Source: Albula goreensis
Taxonomy: Eukaryota; Chordata; Actinopteri; Albuliformes; Albulidae
Assembly (NCBI GenBank): GCA_022829145.1
Contig: CM040761.1
Location: 5,276,053 to 5,340,052, forward strand
Length of the DNA: 64,000 bases
Direction: 5' to 3'
The translations under genes were made by a program, and so were the position numbers. Under the pieces are notes generated by a model. The model was not told the DNA's origin. It did no database searches and saw only the letters and a list, made by a program, of their open reading frames with translations. Below are positions 12,907 to 26,900 of this stretch, in pieces; positions within the stretch are counted from its first letter, which is position 1; each line of letters begins with the position of its first letter.

Positions 12907-15900
12907 CTCCACTGTGGTCACCCACGGTAACACCCCACCCCCACCCCCTGTCTATCTTGCAGGCTAGCCGGTGGCCCCCCAGACCTGAGGTGCTGCCTCC
13001 TCCATCAGAAGCTCCAGGTGATTGCGGCGGCTCTCTTGATTGCGATCGCGATCGCTCGCATCGGCATTCACGCCGGCGTCTCGGGAGGCCGATGACGCCT
13101 GCTATGGGTGTCTGGGACCAAGCTATAAATGGAATTGTTTGTTAGGCTTTTTTTTTTTTTTTTTGTTCACCCACGCTGTTCCTCCAGAGAGACAAGGCGG
13201 TAATAAAGTCACTGAGAAAAACTGATATTTTCCTTCAAGGCAACAGAGGACTGCCTCCTCTTCTGCCTCTACTTTAATATAAAGACGCACCAACATGATG
13301 GCAGCTGTTAGAACAGCCATTCATAAAGAGTGTTTTTTTCCCCCTCTTTTGATACTGTTCCCCAAAGCCTATGTTTTGATTATTTATTTAAAACTGGTGG
13401 GTAGAGCTTGCTTTTAACCACAAAGAAGAATTAGCATTTTTTAAAACATGGCATACTAGATGTTTTTCTTAAACAGACGTATTTTCGCATATTCGGTATT
13501 ATCGGGACAGAAATTGCTGTCACCTAGGAGAACTTACAAAGCTAAACATTCTCCACATGTTCCGTGTGTTTTGGTGTATGTTTACTGAAGCAAGACAGTT
13601 TGAGTGGGCACCATAGCAGGCCCCCACTGGGCTGTTGTACCTGTCACTTCATGGACACAAGCCTTGGTATTTGTAGCACACAGTCACCTGCCACTTGCTG
13701 GAGCCGCTAGAGCCAAAATGGCGGCCTAGCTCTATGTATTGCACAGTGCTGTGCCCTGGAGGTCTGGAAACAACGGTATATGTTAAGGTGGAGGTGACCG
13801 AGGAGTGACAAGCGACGAATCTCTTGCCTCCATTTCCAGATGCTGAACTGCTGCATCGAGAGGAAGAGGGCCAGGGACGAGGGGCGGAAGGGTGGGACGG
13901 GCACGGAGACCGGAAGAGAGAGGAAGACGTCGGGGTGCGAGAACGGGCGGCTGGGGTCCGAGGGGACGGGAGCGGCGGCGGAGACCTCCGGGAAGTCCTG
14001 GGACTCCTGGAGCGACAGCGAGGACGAGTTCTTCGAGTGCCTCAGCGACACAGACGAGCTGAAGGAGGCGCCCCCCGACAAGGAGAAGAGCGCGGCGAAG
14101 GACGCCAAGCTGAAGCCGGAGGGGAGACTTCATCCGCATGGCAAGCTGACCCTGCTCAACTCCACAGAACCCCTCTACATCCCTGTCACACAGGTCAGGC
14201 CATTACCTGTGCCTCTGACATCATCAGCTACTAACTAAAGTGTGATTTTCTAATGTAAGGATAACCTCTCTGCCACACCCTTACTGTAGGTAAGGGTATT
14301 ATTAGCTGTAAGGCAACTGTACAACATTGATTCATTGTGCTTGATCTTCCATCCATTCAAGTGATATGTGCATGAGTTTATTTACAGTGAGAGTGATGTG
14401 ACAAATAGCAACCCAGTCTAACTGCATGCATACTTGTGTATGATTATTATTATTATTATAAATCATGAATGTAAAAAATGATGCCATTTTTTATTGCTTT
14501 GGTGAATTCACCCTTAGTCTTGTCTTTTGATTTATTCATCAAGTGAAATTTAAAGGCAGGGTTTAGTGAAAACAGCCCACATTGGTGTAGCCCATCGCTG
14601 CAGTTACTACCCTTTTCTTCTGTACACCAGAAGAATGGCCGTGATTCTACATTTTACATGGTCGGTTTGTACCCACGCCACTTCTTCCTTGAACAGAAGT
14701 TTACAAAGCGACTTTCCGCTCGGTCGTTCAGACTGAGTAAAGTGAGTGTCGGCCTGACCCAGTTCAGCGGTTTAGGGGTTTTTTTGTGCCGTGGAAGGGA
14801 AAGCAGAGGACACTACTGAAGCGCGGGCCCAGAGCTGCGCCTGTTTTAAATAGACCCCGACCGCGTCTCTAAAGCTAAAGAGAAAGAGCCGCGGCGGAAG
14901 GAGACGGATGATACGCGACTCGGAAATAATGAGCACGGACGCCGCCGCTCCGGAGGCTGCCAGACGGACACACGCTGTCAGAGGCGGACAGCGGCGGAGA
15001 GACGCACCCGCAGCCTGCGAGCTAACTTCCGCATGACCGCCGCAGACGTATTTTAAAACAGGAGGAGGAGGAGGAGGACGGCTGCTTTAAATTTGCGGCG
15101 CTGCCACTCGTTTTATAATGAGGCAGACAGATCCGCAGCCTCACCTTCCCCGGGTTTAATTAGCCCGCTGGTAAAGTGTTGTTCGCTTTGGCTCCTCCGC
15201 ACTATTTATTCTCTCTCAGGAGTGCAGATAATGGCTCCGCAGGCCCCCGTGATCCCGCGTTTCATTACAACTTGCTTGGGAGGGATTTATTCTGCTTGGT
15301 GTGTTTTATACATTACTGCACCCCTGTGTCGGGACATAGGGTTAATTACAAACACTTAGGTTATGGTGGGGCTTCCCCCCAGGTTAGTTTTTTTTTTTTT
15401 TTCCCCCTCCATACTTATTATGCTATGTTGGGTGTTCTGTAGGTTCACTCTTTAAACAAGGATACTTTCTTCGGTTCCCTCTTTTTTAGAAATCTGAATA
15501 CGAAATGGACTAAGGAAATGTCAAATGTACTCATGTTAAGTTATGCTGAAAGACAACATGCAATTAAAACATTTCAGCAATGGAAAACATACTACTTTTA
15601 AAGATGATGATAACAAGAATGGTAACAATAATGGAAGTAATAATAGTGATAATAACAGCTGGATTTTGGAGTTACAACTATTGGGTTTTTTTTCTAATGA
15701 AAGACTTGAAACTGCTGTAAAATTACGGTCCAGCTGTTGCGTGAAACGTGAGCACAGTAAGTAGATGTTGGTGAAGTTACGGCAAAGTCAGCTGGGTAAC
15801 AGTGAATTAAATGAGGCTTAGAGGCATGTGCAGTGCAGTGTTGCCCTCCCGTCTGTTCGGAGGCGGCGTGTTCATTAGCGGGGTGATGGGATGCCGAGGG

Positions 15901-17884
15901 CTGCGCTGTCAGCTGGCGCCGAGCTGCCAGCGCCTCTTCACCCCCTGGCATCGCAGTCGAGAGGCCCGGCTTCGGCTCGCTGACGGGTCCAGCCAAAGTG
16001 TCAGCCCCCTCACTCTGCTAACTACACAAACAAAGCAAATGCACACCCACCTGTGCACACATGCATACACGCACGCACACACACACACACGCATGCAAGC
16101 CCATAGCCTCCTGCATGAACATGATCACACGTCACCCACCCATATAACAAACACATGCATATACAAACACTTGCTGTCTTTTCCACACACATACAAACAC
16201 ACGCTCACACCCACGGGCACGCTCACTTCCAAGTACATGCCAGCACATAAACATATATACACGTCATGGCACATTACTCTCCAGTGCACACATGCATATA
16301 CAGACACTTGCTCTATTTCCACATGCACACACACACACACACACATACACTCCTGAGTACATGTAAGCCTTTGCACACATGCATGAGCACAAACGCACAC
16401 TTACTGTCTCACACACACACACTCTCTCACTCCCAGGCACACACAAGCCTATAACTTACTGCATGAAGATGAACAAACACACATTCACATGCCTGACAGC
16501 CCTTCTCCTTCTACTTTAGGAGCCAGCACCCATGACGGAAGACCTGCTGGAGGAGCAGTCAGAAGTGCTGGCCAAACTGGGGACTTCAGCTGAGGGGGCC
16601 CACCTGAGAGCCCGGATGCAGAGCGCCTGCCTGCTGTCTGACATGGAGTCCTTTAAGGTCAGGGGTCAAGGGTCAGGGGGGGGTCACTCATGGCTGAAGA
16701 GGAACGAGGAGAGAACTTTACCTCTCCCTTCTCCCAGATCAGTAATGCTATCTGACAGCACATGTTGCTGTCAGAACAGAGAGTTTGCATGTGTATCGTG
16801 GGGTATGGAATAACAAAAGTCTTATCTTCAATGGTTTTTCTAGCCTTAAATTCTTGCTGACAAGGGGTTTAGAGACTGATCTTATTTGTAAGGGATTACT
16901 GAGTATTGATATGTAGGGCTGAGTTTAAATGTAAAATCTAAACCATAAAAAATGTCAAGATGACACTTAAATGCAGAGGAGACAAATTCCAGAATACTGA
17001 CAGCCGACGTCCTTCATTGCTGTCATAAATCTTTGTTTAGCGGAGCCACATCAATCTTTCGGTTACCTAATCAATAGTAACCCGCTTCAGAGAAACCGGT
17101 TTCCTTTCAGTCTGGCAGGAAGAAATATACAGCCGTCAGGGATTTGTGCTGTCAAAGAAATATACATTACTCTCAGTCCCCATCAGCCAAAAGAGGGAAT
17201 AATGAGGCGTGCGTATAGACCGTACCGTGTAACCGCGAAAGCGGTATGAATTAGCCTGTCACAGATTGTGAGACTTATGAATTATCATAAGCACCGCGTA
17301 TTGTTTTTCTTTATCCCGCACCCTCGGAAATTCGTAGCGTTAGAGGTCATTATCCGCGGAGCACGATGCGGCTGGAGAACGCGCCGCGGGCATCCGTAGC
17401 AACAGATTTAGAGCGTAATGGAGTCCGCCCATCATTAGCACCGCTCTCAACGGTCTTTAATGCTCTGGTACAGCTTGCATTAATGTAATAGCGGCGGTGC
17501 TTGTATCCAGGTTAGGCTCTCGTTGCTGCGCAAGGGTTTCTGCGTTTGATTGCACCCTCCCTCCTTAACGTCCCCTAACGCACTCCCCTATCTCAGGGAA
17601 AGAAAAATACTGCCTGAGTAACTAGTTCTTCTGCTTATGCAGGTATTTAGTAAATTCTCTCCTTAGCTGAAGGTGGCCCCCTTAAATTTAGCTGGGGCCC
17701 TGTGTTTGATTTCGCTGAGTAAAGCATAATATGGCATTTTGGTTTTAATCATCAACTCCCTTTGGGCGAAAGCGCTGAGTCTGAATATGATGTATTGTAT
17801 GACAACTCCCCCCAACCCACCCCCCAAAACATGGAGAGACCACAGTACAGTACGATGCAAATGGCAGCCCCTCCACCCTCCTAC

Positions 17885-17921
<37 letters not shown>

Positions 17922-20900
17922 GCACACACACACAATTCCAGTGCTACCCATTCCCCCTTGCCCTGTTCCCTCAATGTGTGAGCAACCCTTTGTAACAAGT
18001 AGCTGCACTGTCATAATACTGTTTGACAAGTTTGAAATCATAGCATTTTCACTCCCCTCCTCGCTGGGTTTCTCAGAGTTCATTAATTTCCTTTCGGCGG
18101 TACACTCATTATTGGCTGTGAAGATAGTAAGGCTTTCTGAAGCCTAGTTAAAGGTCAAGCTGTAAATGTAACTGAGATTTTGGAGAATACCATGGTTCAT
18201 TAACGCAGGAACTGTCTGGCTCATTGACTTCCTCTTTTACAGTCTGCCTGATTTATTTTCTGTCATGTGTGTATGATTGAATATTTGAAAAGAAATTGTA
18301 CCACTGGAAGGAATTTTTCCATTATCACCAGTTATCTTGCAATTAAACTTAGCAGTAGCAACCTGAGAGAATCCTTGAATTGTCAACTTAAGGATATAAG
18401 ATTTTATATATATTGTGAATACAATTTTGCATTCTGAATCTGGAGAAATAGGGAAAAACCACTATATAATAATATTGTGAATAAAATGTGTGAAAATCAA
18501 GCATTTCATAAAGAAAGCATTGGAAAACAAGTGAACCATTCTCAGAAGGTGCCAGAGACAGACATCACTCATGACAGGATGTCTTCTAAGCATGAAAAAA
18601 GGAATGTTCATTTTACCATTTTTTTTTTTTTTTTTACCATATGAATCGATGCATGTAATCAGTCACAGACCTCCCCAATGCAGAAGGAAGCAGCCCCAAA
18701 CGTAACTCCTGATTGACACGTCAAGTAGCCTTTTTGCAATACTTTAAATATGAATCCAGCTGCCTGGAGAGAGATCAGACTGCTGAGTTTAACCAACTTA
18801 CCCACTGTTTACCTTTTGCAAGTTTGAGCCAGTTGTCATCATTTCATGGTTGTCTTTTGAGCATGGCACAGTTGAGATTCAAACTCCCCACTCAAACTCA
18901 GCCATTAGATGCACAACTGCACCACAGTCATGTGACTTTTCTGTGCGTGCCATCCAAAGTCCCAGAATAATTAATGTTCTAATTATTTTCCAATTACCAT
19001 CGGATTGATTGTTGCTTAATTTAAAATAAGGTTTATAGCTGCAACAATAACCCATTTGAAAGACTGACAATTCTCATAAATAATGCATTCAAATGATTAA
19101 AATCTGTGTATTTTTGCATCACTTGATATAAAAATAAACAGATTCATTTCAAACAGGCTCATTTTACATCAACATCCTGAGATTTTGATATGATATCGCA
19201 GAGGTTCTTCTGTATCTGCAAACACTGTAACTGAGTATGGCAGACACGCAGGCAATCTGCTTAGCTTCAACAAAAGATAGTATGATGAAAGCAGCTGTCT
19301 GTGATGCTAAACATTTGGTGACAGTACTTTGACTCTATGCCAGTACTGAATATCAATATAATAAACTTGATGTTTAGCAGGTACATTTCTTATTCAATCA
19401 GACATTCTTGAGAGTGATATGTGTCATTATTTTCACTAAAGAACCCCGCTCGCTGGCAAAACTTAACTAGCTTATGCTTAGCTCAGTATTGTCGGATGAT
19501 AGAATTTTGATTTTTGAATTATGATAATGACTTTTTTGTTTGGCGTGCTTCCCGTGTTCAGGCAGCCAATCCAGGCTGCTGTCTGGAGGACTTCGTGAGG
19601 TGGTACTCCCCGCGGGATTACGTGGAAGAGGAGGTGAAGGACGAAAACGGGGAGACGGTCGTCAAAGGCGACCTGAGCGCCAGGATGAAGATCCCGGGGA
19701 ACATGTGGGTGGAGGCCTGGGAGACGGCCAAAGCCACCCCAGCGCGCCGTCAGCGCAGGCTTTTCGATGACACCAAGGAGGCAGAGAAGGTAGGATTCAC
19801 ACCTAGGGCTTTGTGAGAACTTTACTTTTTTTTTGTTTTTTTGTTAGTGTGTGTGTGGGGCTTGAGAGAAAAAGTTCAAGAACAGCGATATGGCCCTTTT
19901 GTGTATGTAAGCGTACCTTTTCGAATTCACAACATCCACAGAAACAGGGGCCCTGGAAGGTGACTTGAACTGTTCGCCTCTTTGAAATCGCATCTTATTA
20001 CAATTGCACCACCACATGGGTTGTCAGAACCTGGGGAAAAATGAACGGTAAAGAGCTTATGGCGTAAAGCATCAGGGTAAGTTTTAGGGGCGTTTTTTGG
20101 AGTGATTCTTTTCAGGTAATTCTCGGCAATCTGGCAGGTCTCGGTACTGCATGGGGACGGGAGAGTGAGTGCTGTGAAGGCTTTTTGGGATTTGTTTGCA
20201 TGTTCCCAGAATCGGCCAATCCTGCGCCACTATGTAAGTAGGGCAGGACACAAAGTGTTGCAAGGTGTGTCCCTTTCATTGGTCAATTCCATTTTTGAGT
20301 TTGAGCTGGGGAGTTTGGGAAAAACCTTGGATAGCTTGAAGGTCATTATTCATTACGTCCTTCATCCGTCTGTCGCTCTTTAGAGGAAACTCCAGGTGCA
20401 GGATTTGGTCTGAATTAATTTTCTGATTTTCATTTTTCTCTCCCTCAATAAGTTGTCCTGTGAGATATATATTTTTCGGTCCTTTGACGACATTCAAGAT
20501 CACAGCCATAAGGAGGTCATTTGGCTTTGAAAACAGTTTAATGTCCTTTCAAAGAGAGCCCGGGGTTAGAGTTAAGGGAAGGGGGGAGGGAAGTTGGGGG
20601 TGGCAAAAACATGTTTATAGCAGCCAGACTCTTTTATTACTTTTACCACTTTTCTAGCTTTGTAGTGTTGGAAACTGTGTGACAGCTTTGTAACCAAAAG
20701 GTTTTCGGTTCAAAACTTTGGTGGAGCTCTTCTGCAGCACAGGAAATTATAAGTATTCTTGTTTTTCCGCTTGCCTGTCTGGCATAGCCTTTAGTTTCTG
20801 CTTATAACATTTCGTCGCTCAGGTTTAGGAGTTTTTCCTGGAGAAAATGACAGACACCCCTAGTTTGAGTAGCTACATTTAAAAAGCATCCCCCCCCCCG

Positions 20901-23900
20901 CCCGACGGTCACTTGGCCCATCTGTTTCTTGTAGAAAGCTGCCACCTGTCAACTGACAGCTCATTCAAAATGTCAGACACTTTCATATATCTGTCATTAA
21001 AAGTTAGCTCTCAAAACGCAAGAACAGAAAGTAGAAAGTAAGGATTTTTAGGGAAAGATTAGATCTAACCACAAAGTCCTTTGTCCTTAGAGCTCTGTGT
21101 CATATGACAATCAAACAGTGTTTTTCTTGCTGACTTTTTCATGCTGATTGTTAGCATTACTGGCAATCTGTGAGTGTAAAGATGACATGAACTACTACAA
21201 GACCTCGTTCCAATGGCTAGGTCTTGGGTCCTTGGTCTTTAGCTCCACTAGTATACTCGTACTGATGTATCTTTGTCTGCTGTGCAGACCTCTTGGGGCA
21301 CAACAAGCAGCAAAATTAATTTCAGATAAGACACTAAACTTGTTTAACAATTTTGTATGACTGCTGTCCTCATTTTATGCTTAGTTTTAATGTTAATAGC
21401 TTGTAAGTGCACTAGCGAAAGTCAAGTCTCTCCCATGGTCATTTGTTTTGCTGGATCTGACTGTGTAAGGAGGTTTTGTTTTTGCTGTTGTATTCCTAGG
21501 TCCTGCACTACTTGGCAGTACAGAAGCCAGCTGACCTTACCCGACACCTCCTACCCTGTATACTGCATGCCGCCATCCTCAAAATGAAAGATGAAGGTGC
21601 GCGATTCAGAGCCTTCATCTCATGTCGGCAGCAAGAACGACAACATTTCTTTTGTCATCGGTGGCTCTTGTTGAAAAATCATTGGTTCTCAGTGTAGTGA
21701 TGCTCCCCATAGATAAACTTGATTTCACCACATAGTTGTAGAGTTAATTTAAATTAGCCACCACAAGGCTATTGGTACATTATTTCTTCGTTGGAAATCA
21801 TCCAGTCTATGGTGTTAATGATAGATATGCCTCTGTTCAGATTAGAGCCATTTCCTGTAGTCCGGCATGCTGTTGTGTAAAACAACTATTGGCTTGTGAG
21901 TTTAACTGCTTTAGCTGCAGTTGTGTTGGTGCAGGTGGTAGGTTCTTTGTTTAGTAATTCCCAATTTAAGAGAAGCTTCCCCGAGCCCTTACTTCCACTG
22001 TGCTTTAGCGGTGTAAATGGGTCTGAACAGAATGCGCATGGAGCTCACTGTCTCTCCTCCCCAGAATCCGCGGAGGACATCGTCTCCGTCCGCAAAGCCA
22101 TCCAGCAGGTGACGTCCCACTCCAGCAAGCTCCTGCGTCACCCCAACCCCGACAACAAAAAGCTGGAGGTGAGCCTCCAGGTGTTCAGCATGGGACCAGG
22201 GAGGGGAGGAATGGGAGTGGAGAGGGGGTGAGGAGGGGGAGGGGGTGTTACTGTGTGTAGTGTGGGCTCTGTCTACCCTCTCATGTTTTTAGATTACATT
22301 CTCTATATTGTTCCAGCACCCAAACTTAGCTTTGTTTTTCCACCCCCTGCAGGACGTCATTAACCAGCTCTTGGAGATGGAGGCAGTTGTGGCTCGTGCC
22401 CGCTCCCTGAAAGCCAAGTTCGGGCTTGGGAAAGGCGAGAAAGGGGACAATACGGATGACCTGGAGAGGTAATGGAGACCCCGTCCCAGAAAAGTGCCAC
22501 ACGGTGGAAAGACACCCAGTAACGCTTCAGATTTGTGAAATATGGAATAAGCCACCCAGTCTCTTCACTCTTATTTAACTGATATTCCAGTCTTAATTTG
22601 TATGGTACCTGGTATGTTGAAAGAGTGTGGTTTGTATTGCCATGCAGCGGGCAGCAGTGGGACAGAGTGGTTGGAGAAACATATTGATGCAACTTTGCAG
22701 TGCCATTGCACACTGGGAAAAGGTAGTAAATCAGTGTACATCTATAAACAGATGTACAACAAGAAACAACCAGGGAGCAATACAGGTTTGCTTTAGTGGC
22801 AACATATTGCTAGTGGCTAATGGTGTTTCAGTAAGTGATGCAATATCAGTGTCTGCATGTTGAGCATGGAGATGGCATCCGGAAGAATCGGACGCACAAC
22901 ATGACACTCCTTAAACCGTGTTTTGCTGGTGCATCCGTCTCTGTGGCCACATTTTCACTGAGTACGAACTGCCTAAGAAAATATTCAACCTTAAAATTAA
23001 AGTATTACAAAGCGCTACATATGCAGTGAAGGGTGAGTCAAAATCATGTCTCATTATAGGTACTTAATAGCATTTTTGTGAATGTTTCGGGTAGGTAGAA
23101 TGTGTTATTCCTAAAGGGATTTTACTCCCACAGCACCGTAGTCTAATGGTGGTGGTGCAGCCGCAGGTGCAGAGAGACAGCACTTGGCTGCTAGGGACAG
23201 AGAGGTTATGTAAGAAAGCTACTTGCGAGGTGTTCATTAAACATCGGGGTGTCTGGTTCACACAGTCCTGGCACTGCAGCCTTGTTAAAAGCGGACCTAG
23301 GACAGCCGGAGGGTAACTCTTAACCATTTTTAATTCCCAGGGAGTCCGTGTGTTGCGGCAAAGTGGGAAGTCGTGAATGTATAAACTTTTGACTGATCGC
23401 AAACTTAGCATCGTCTCACTGCATTCATATACATATGAGAAACAGTAGCACATAAATTTATGACTTGATGTTACAGACTTTTAAGAGGCTACAATGAGAG
23501 CAAAACCTAGGCTCTCTGAATCCTTTGATTAGATTACATTGGGTCCTTAATCTCATGATAATGCTTTAAGGGTACGTGTGTATGTTAGCTTTGTGTGTGT
23601 ACATATCATGTATGTGTATGTGTCAGGTGTAGAGATTCCCTAAGCAATAAAAATCTGTGCAGTTCTGTCAGGCAAGAGTGAGGAATGACTTCATTTATCA
23701 TGACTCATCTGTCCTTCTCTTTCCCTGCCGCTCAGGTTCGTCAGCTCCCTATTGGACGAGCCAGAGGTGTTGGTGATCGGTGCTGGGCGCGGCCCCGCAG
23801 GCAGCATCATCCACAAGCTGTTCGTCAATGCGCAGAGGGTAAATGCGTTTCCTGACCGTATAAGCCTTACTTTTGCTTTCACATGCATGTAGTTCTGTAG

Positions 23901-26900
23901 TTCCTGCCGTATTGGCCTTAACGTGCTAAAAACATCCTGAAAACCGTGCCGCCATTTCAAAACAGTTACCTTAGTTAATGCTCCCAAGATGTGAATGTGT
24001 CACTGAAACCTGACTGTCTGTTGAAGGTATCATTGCTTTGGTGATTCTTAAATAATAAGATTATGTATCCAAACTGAAAAGTTAAGCGGAAAAGTAAGGA
24101 CAAGGCTGTGTTGACGTAACCCTCTGCCCGTTAGGAAATGCAGGATTGAAAAAAATGTCCCCACTGTCACTCCAGCTGTCCCGCCCACTGATCTAAATAA
24201 TGACAGTGATCCCACCCCCGTCCTCACAACCTATCAACTTTGTCACACTGCCATGCTCAGGCAAACAGCGGAAGTAATTTCGCAATCGACAGCTAGTCAG
24301 GCATACAAGCTTGCAAACGATATGCTTGCGGATAACAGTTCAACCCCTCTCAAACTTAACGACAGGTGAAATGGGTAATATTGGGCAAATTCAGCCATAT
24401 ACGTTTGACTGACAGTCTGGTTCAGATACAGAAGAGAAAGAGCCCCTCTCACAAAATTGTCGCTGTTAGAATCGTCTGAATGGTCTAGTTTATTGACGGG
24501 GTTGTCTTCATTTTGTTAATGGAATTTTTGAGTAATGGAATCAATAACTTTGAAATCATGTTGGTAGCTAACCACCCATCAATAACTAGCATACAGTTTT
24601 AGTCTTCAATATAAAGAGAGAAGTAACTCAATTTCTTAAATTTCAGTTTTATCAAAACATTAGGCCCATCTTAGTAACGCGCATGTTTCTGATTATAATG
24701 AACTTCCTGTGCTGGATAAGGGACATGTAGAGTTTCTTGGCTAATGGCATGGCACAGAATTTCAGTAGCAGTGCATTGAATACAGTCCACTGTTAAAACA
24801 GCAACTGTGTGAGTATTATTGAAATGCAGGACTTTGTCGGCAGTCATATAAGTAAGTAAAAACGACTACCTCTCCATTTCAGGCAATGCTGAACTATCAA
24901 TGAAAGCATCCAATCAAACAGTTTGCAGCTATCATGCCAACTGTGTTAGGTAGCCTCAATACATATGCTAATGATGGTAGGATGATATGGAGGTCGTATC
25001 TTCAAATGATTGGTGTATTCGAGCTTTTGATTGGGACATAAAATATCTGGCCTCACCAAAACTGCCTGTCCGACAAACGACTTGACTGCTTAGCATTTCA
25101 ATAGGGAAATACTCCAGCCATAGTAAAACCATGGTTTGGAACTGAAGTCCTGGTCATGCTATTAACAATTTAATAGGGACAGGTTGACCCTACTAGGTAT
25201 TTGAAGGTACCTGAAGGTATTTGGCATTTTTTAAAGATTGACATAGGAAAAACCATGGCAACAGTAAGTTAGTGTATTTTTTGTTTATTTATGATTTATG
25301 GTCAATAAGGGTGCAAACTCCTGACATCAACTCCTACAAAACTGTTTTCCACATAAACATGTAACTGATTTGCTATATAGACACCATTCTTAAAGAGCTA
25401 AAGAAGATTCTACAAAGAAAAAAAAAACATTTCTTGGAAGCCAGTGAAATATCCGGTATGTATTTTTGGCTGAAATAATGTCTAAAGTCATTCAGATTTA
25501 TGATGTTTTATCCCATGAGCTTTAGTCCTTTTTTGCCTGGTCTGGCCACCATACTAAATTATTTGTGTGTTTTTACATTTTTCTTAATATTAAAATATCC
25601 ATATGTGCGAAATAGACCTGAAACTTCTTTTACATACTTTTATAGCCCAGATGAGCCCAAGCAGTACTGTTAGTCCAAATCCTGCCAGAGAGGAAACACT
25701 GACCACTTAGTCTGATTAGTAGACATTAGATGAAGAATTTATTTTCAACTCTTAGCTAACAACATGCTTTGACCTGAGAGTACGTTTTTGGTATTTGCTC
25801 ATAACATTAAAAACACATTACCAACACATAACACAATTAAAATACATTCGTTTCTAAAAAAAAACATTAATATCACAATTATATGACAGATATCATAAAC
25901 TGGTTTAAACGATTCTTCTTTCATAGAATGATTTTTCCCATACGGTCTCCCAAACTTCATACATGATACTTGTCCCAAGTTATGTTTAAATAGCAAGGGG
26001 AGAGTTGTCTGATAAACTCAAGATCCACCATGACTTAAAATGATTTAAATATTTAATTTTACTGTTGAATTATGTACGTAATTGTACTATGATTATTTAT
26101 GGAACAAACTATGTATATTTAAACCTTGACAGTTTTGAGACGTGATTACCCACATATCTTGGTAATAAGTGACTGACTTTCAATGCCCGGATTATTAGCA
26201 TACCGTGTTCAGCCCATATACTGTTGTAATTATTAATCATATTATTTTCAAATGAAATTTCAGATAAATATGATTTGCTTTTTAATGCACTTTACAGAAA
26301 GGGGACAGAGAGTGTGTAACAGAGAGTGATGTGTATGTATGTACTATCTATGGAAATTGTTTCAGTACAACCTCAAGGCAAATCTTCCTGAGGTAAAAAC
26401 GTAAAGTGTGTTCACTTAACGGTGTCATCCAGGTGTGAAAAATGTCTGAAAGTATTTGTCTGGTTCCAGGAATTCTCCTCCAGACAGATTTCCACTGGAG
26501 ATGTTTTTGACCATTAAATTGCAGCCTTTGTGTTGAGTTCAAAACAGAAAGCCCGTAATTATCCAAAGTATATGTACCTCAGGAAAAAAAATGGCAAATC
26601 AAATCTGACAAATTCTCAAGGGAAAAAAAAATGGAAAAGAAGAACAGAATGAAATCCATAATGACGTTTTGGGGTGTGAGCAGATGTCAGAAAAGCCCGG
26701 TGTTCACTACATTCATGGCCAAAGTCTGGTGTCAGTTCCCTGTTGACTCGCATGCTCTCGCCTCTGTTGTGAACACATGTACGCACGTTTGTCTTTGGTG
26801 GTTGTCAATTTTTTTAAACCTCTGCCTGACCGTCCCCCTTGACTGGTTTTTTGGTTTTCTCCGTCCTTTTGTTTTCTCTCCTAACGCTGCTTGTATCCCA

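Noticed and set aside
13824-14234. Alternative-frame 136-codon ORF over exon 17
   Set aside because: Overlaps the real frame of exon 17, which matches RAB3GAP1 at both ends.
14929-15034. Short ORF starting MSTDAAAPEAARR inside the CpG-rich block
   Set aside because: 34 codons, alanine/arginine-rich by composition, no similarity or splice support.
15811-16356. 181-codon open frame, plus strand
   Set aside because: Its second half is translation of the CA-rich satellite (His/Thr repeats); composition artefact.
18830-18935. Repeat-like phrase resembling the end of a fish dispersed element
   Set aside because: Too short and diverged to assign; similar weak phrases occur at 4150 and 19960.
19514-19816. 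100-codon ORF taken as a separate small gene
   Set aside because: It is exon 19 of rab3gap1 with intron read-through at both ends.
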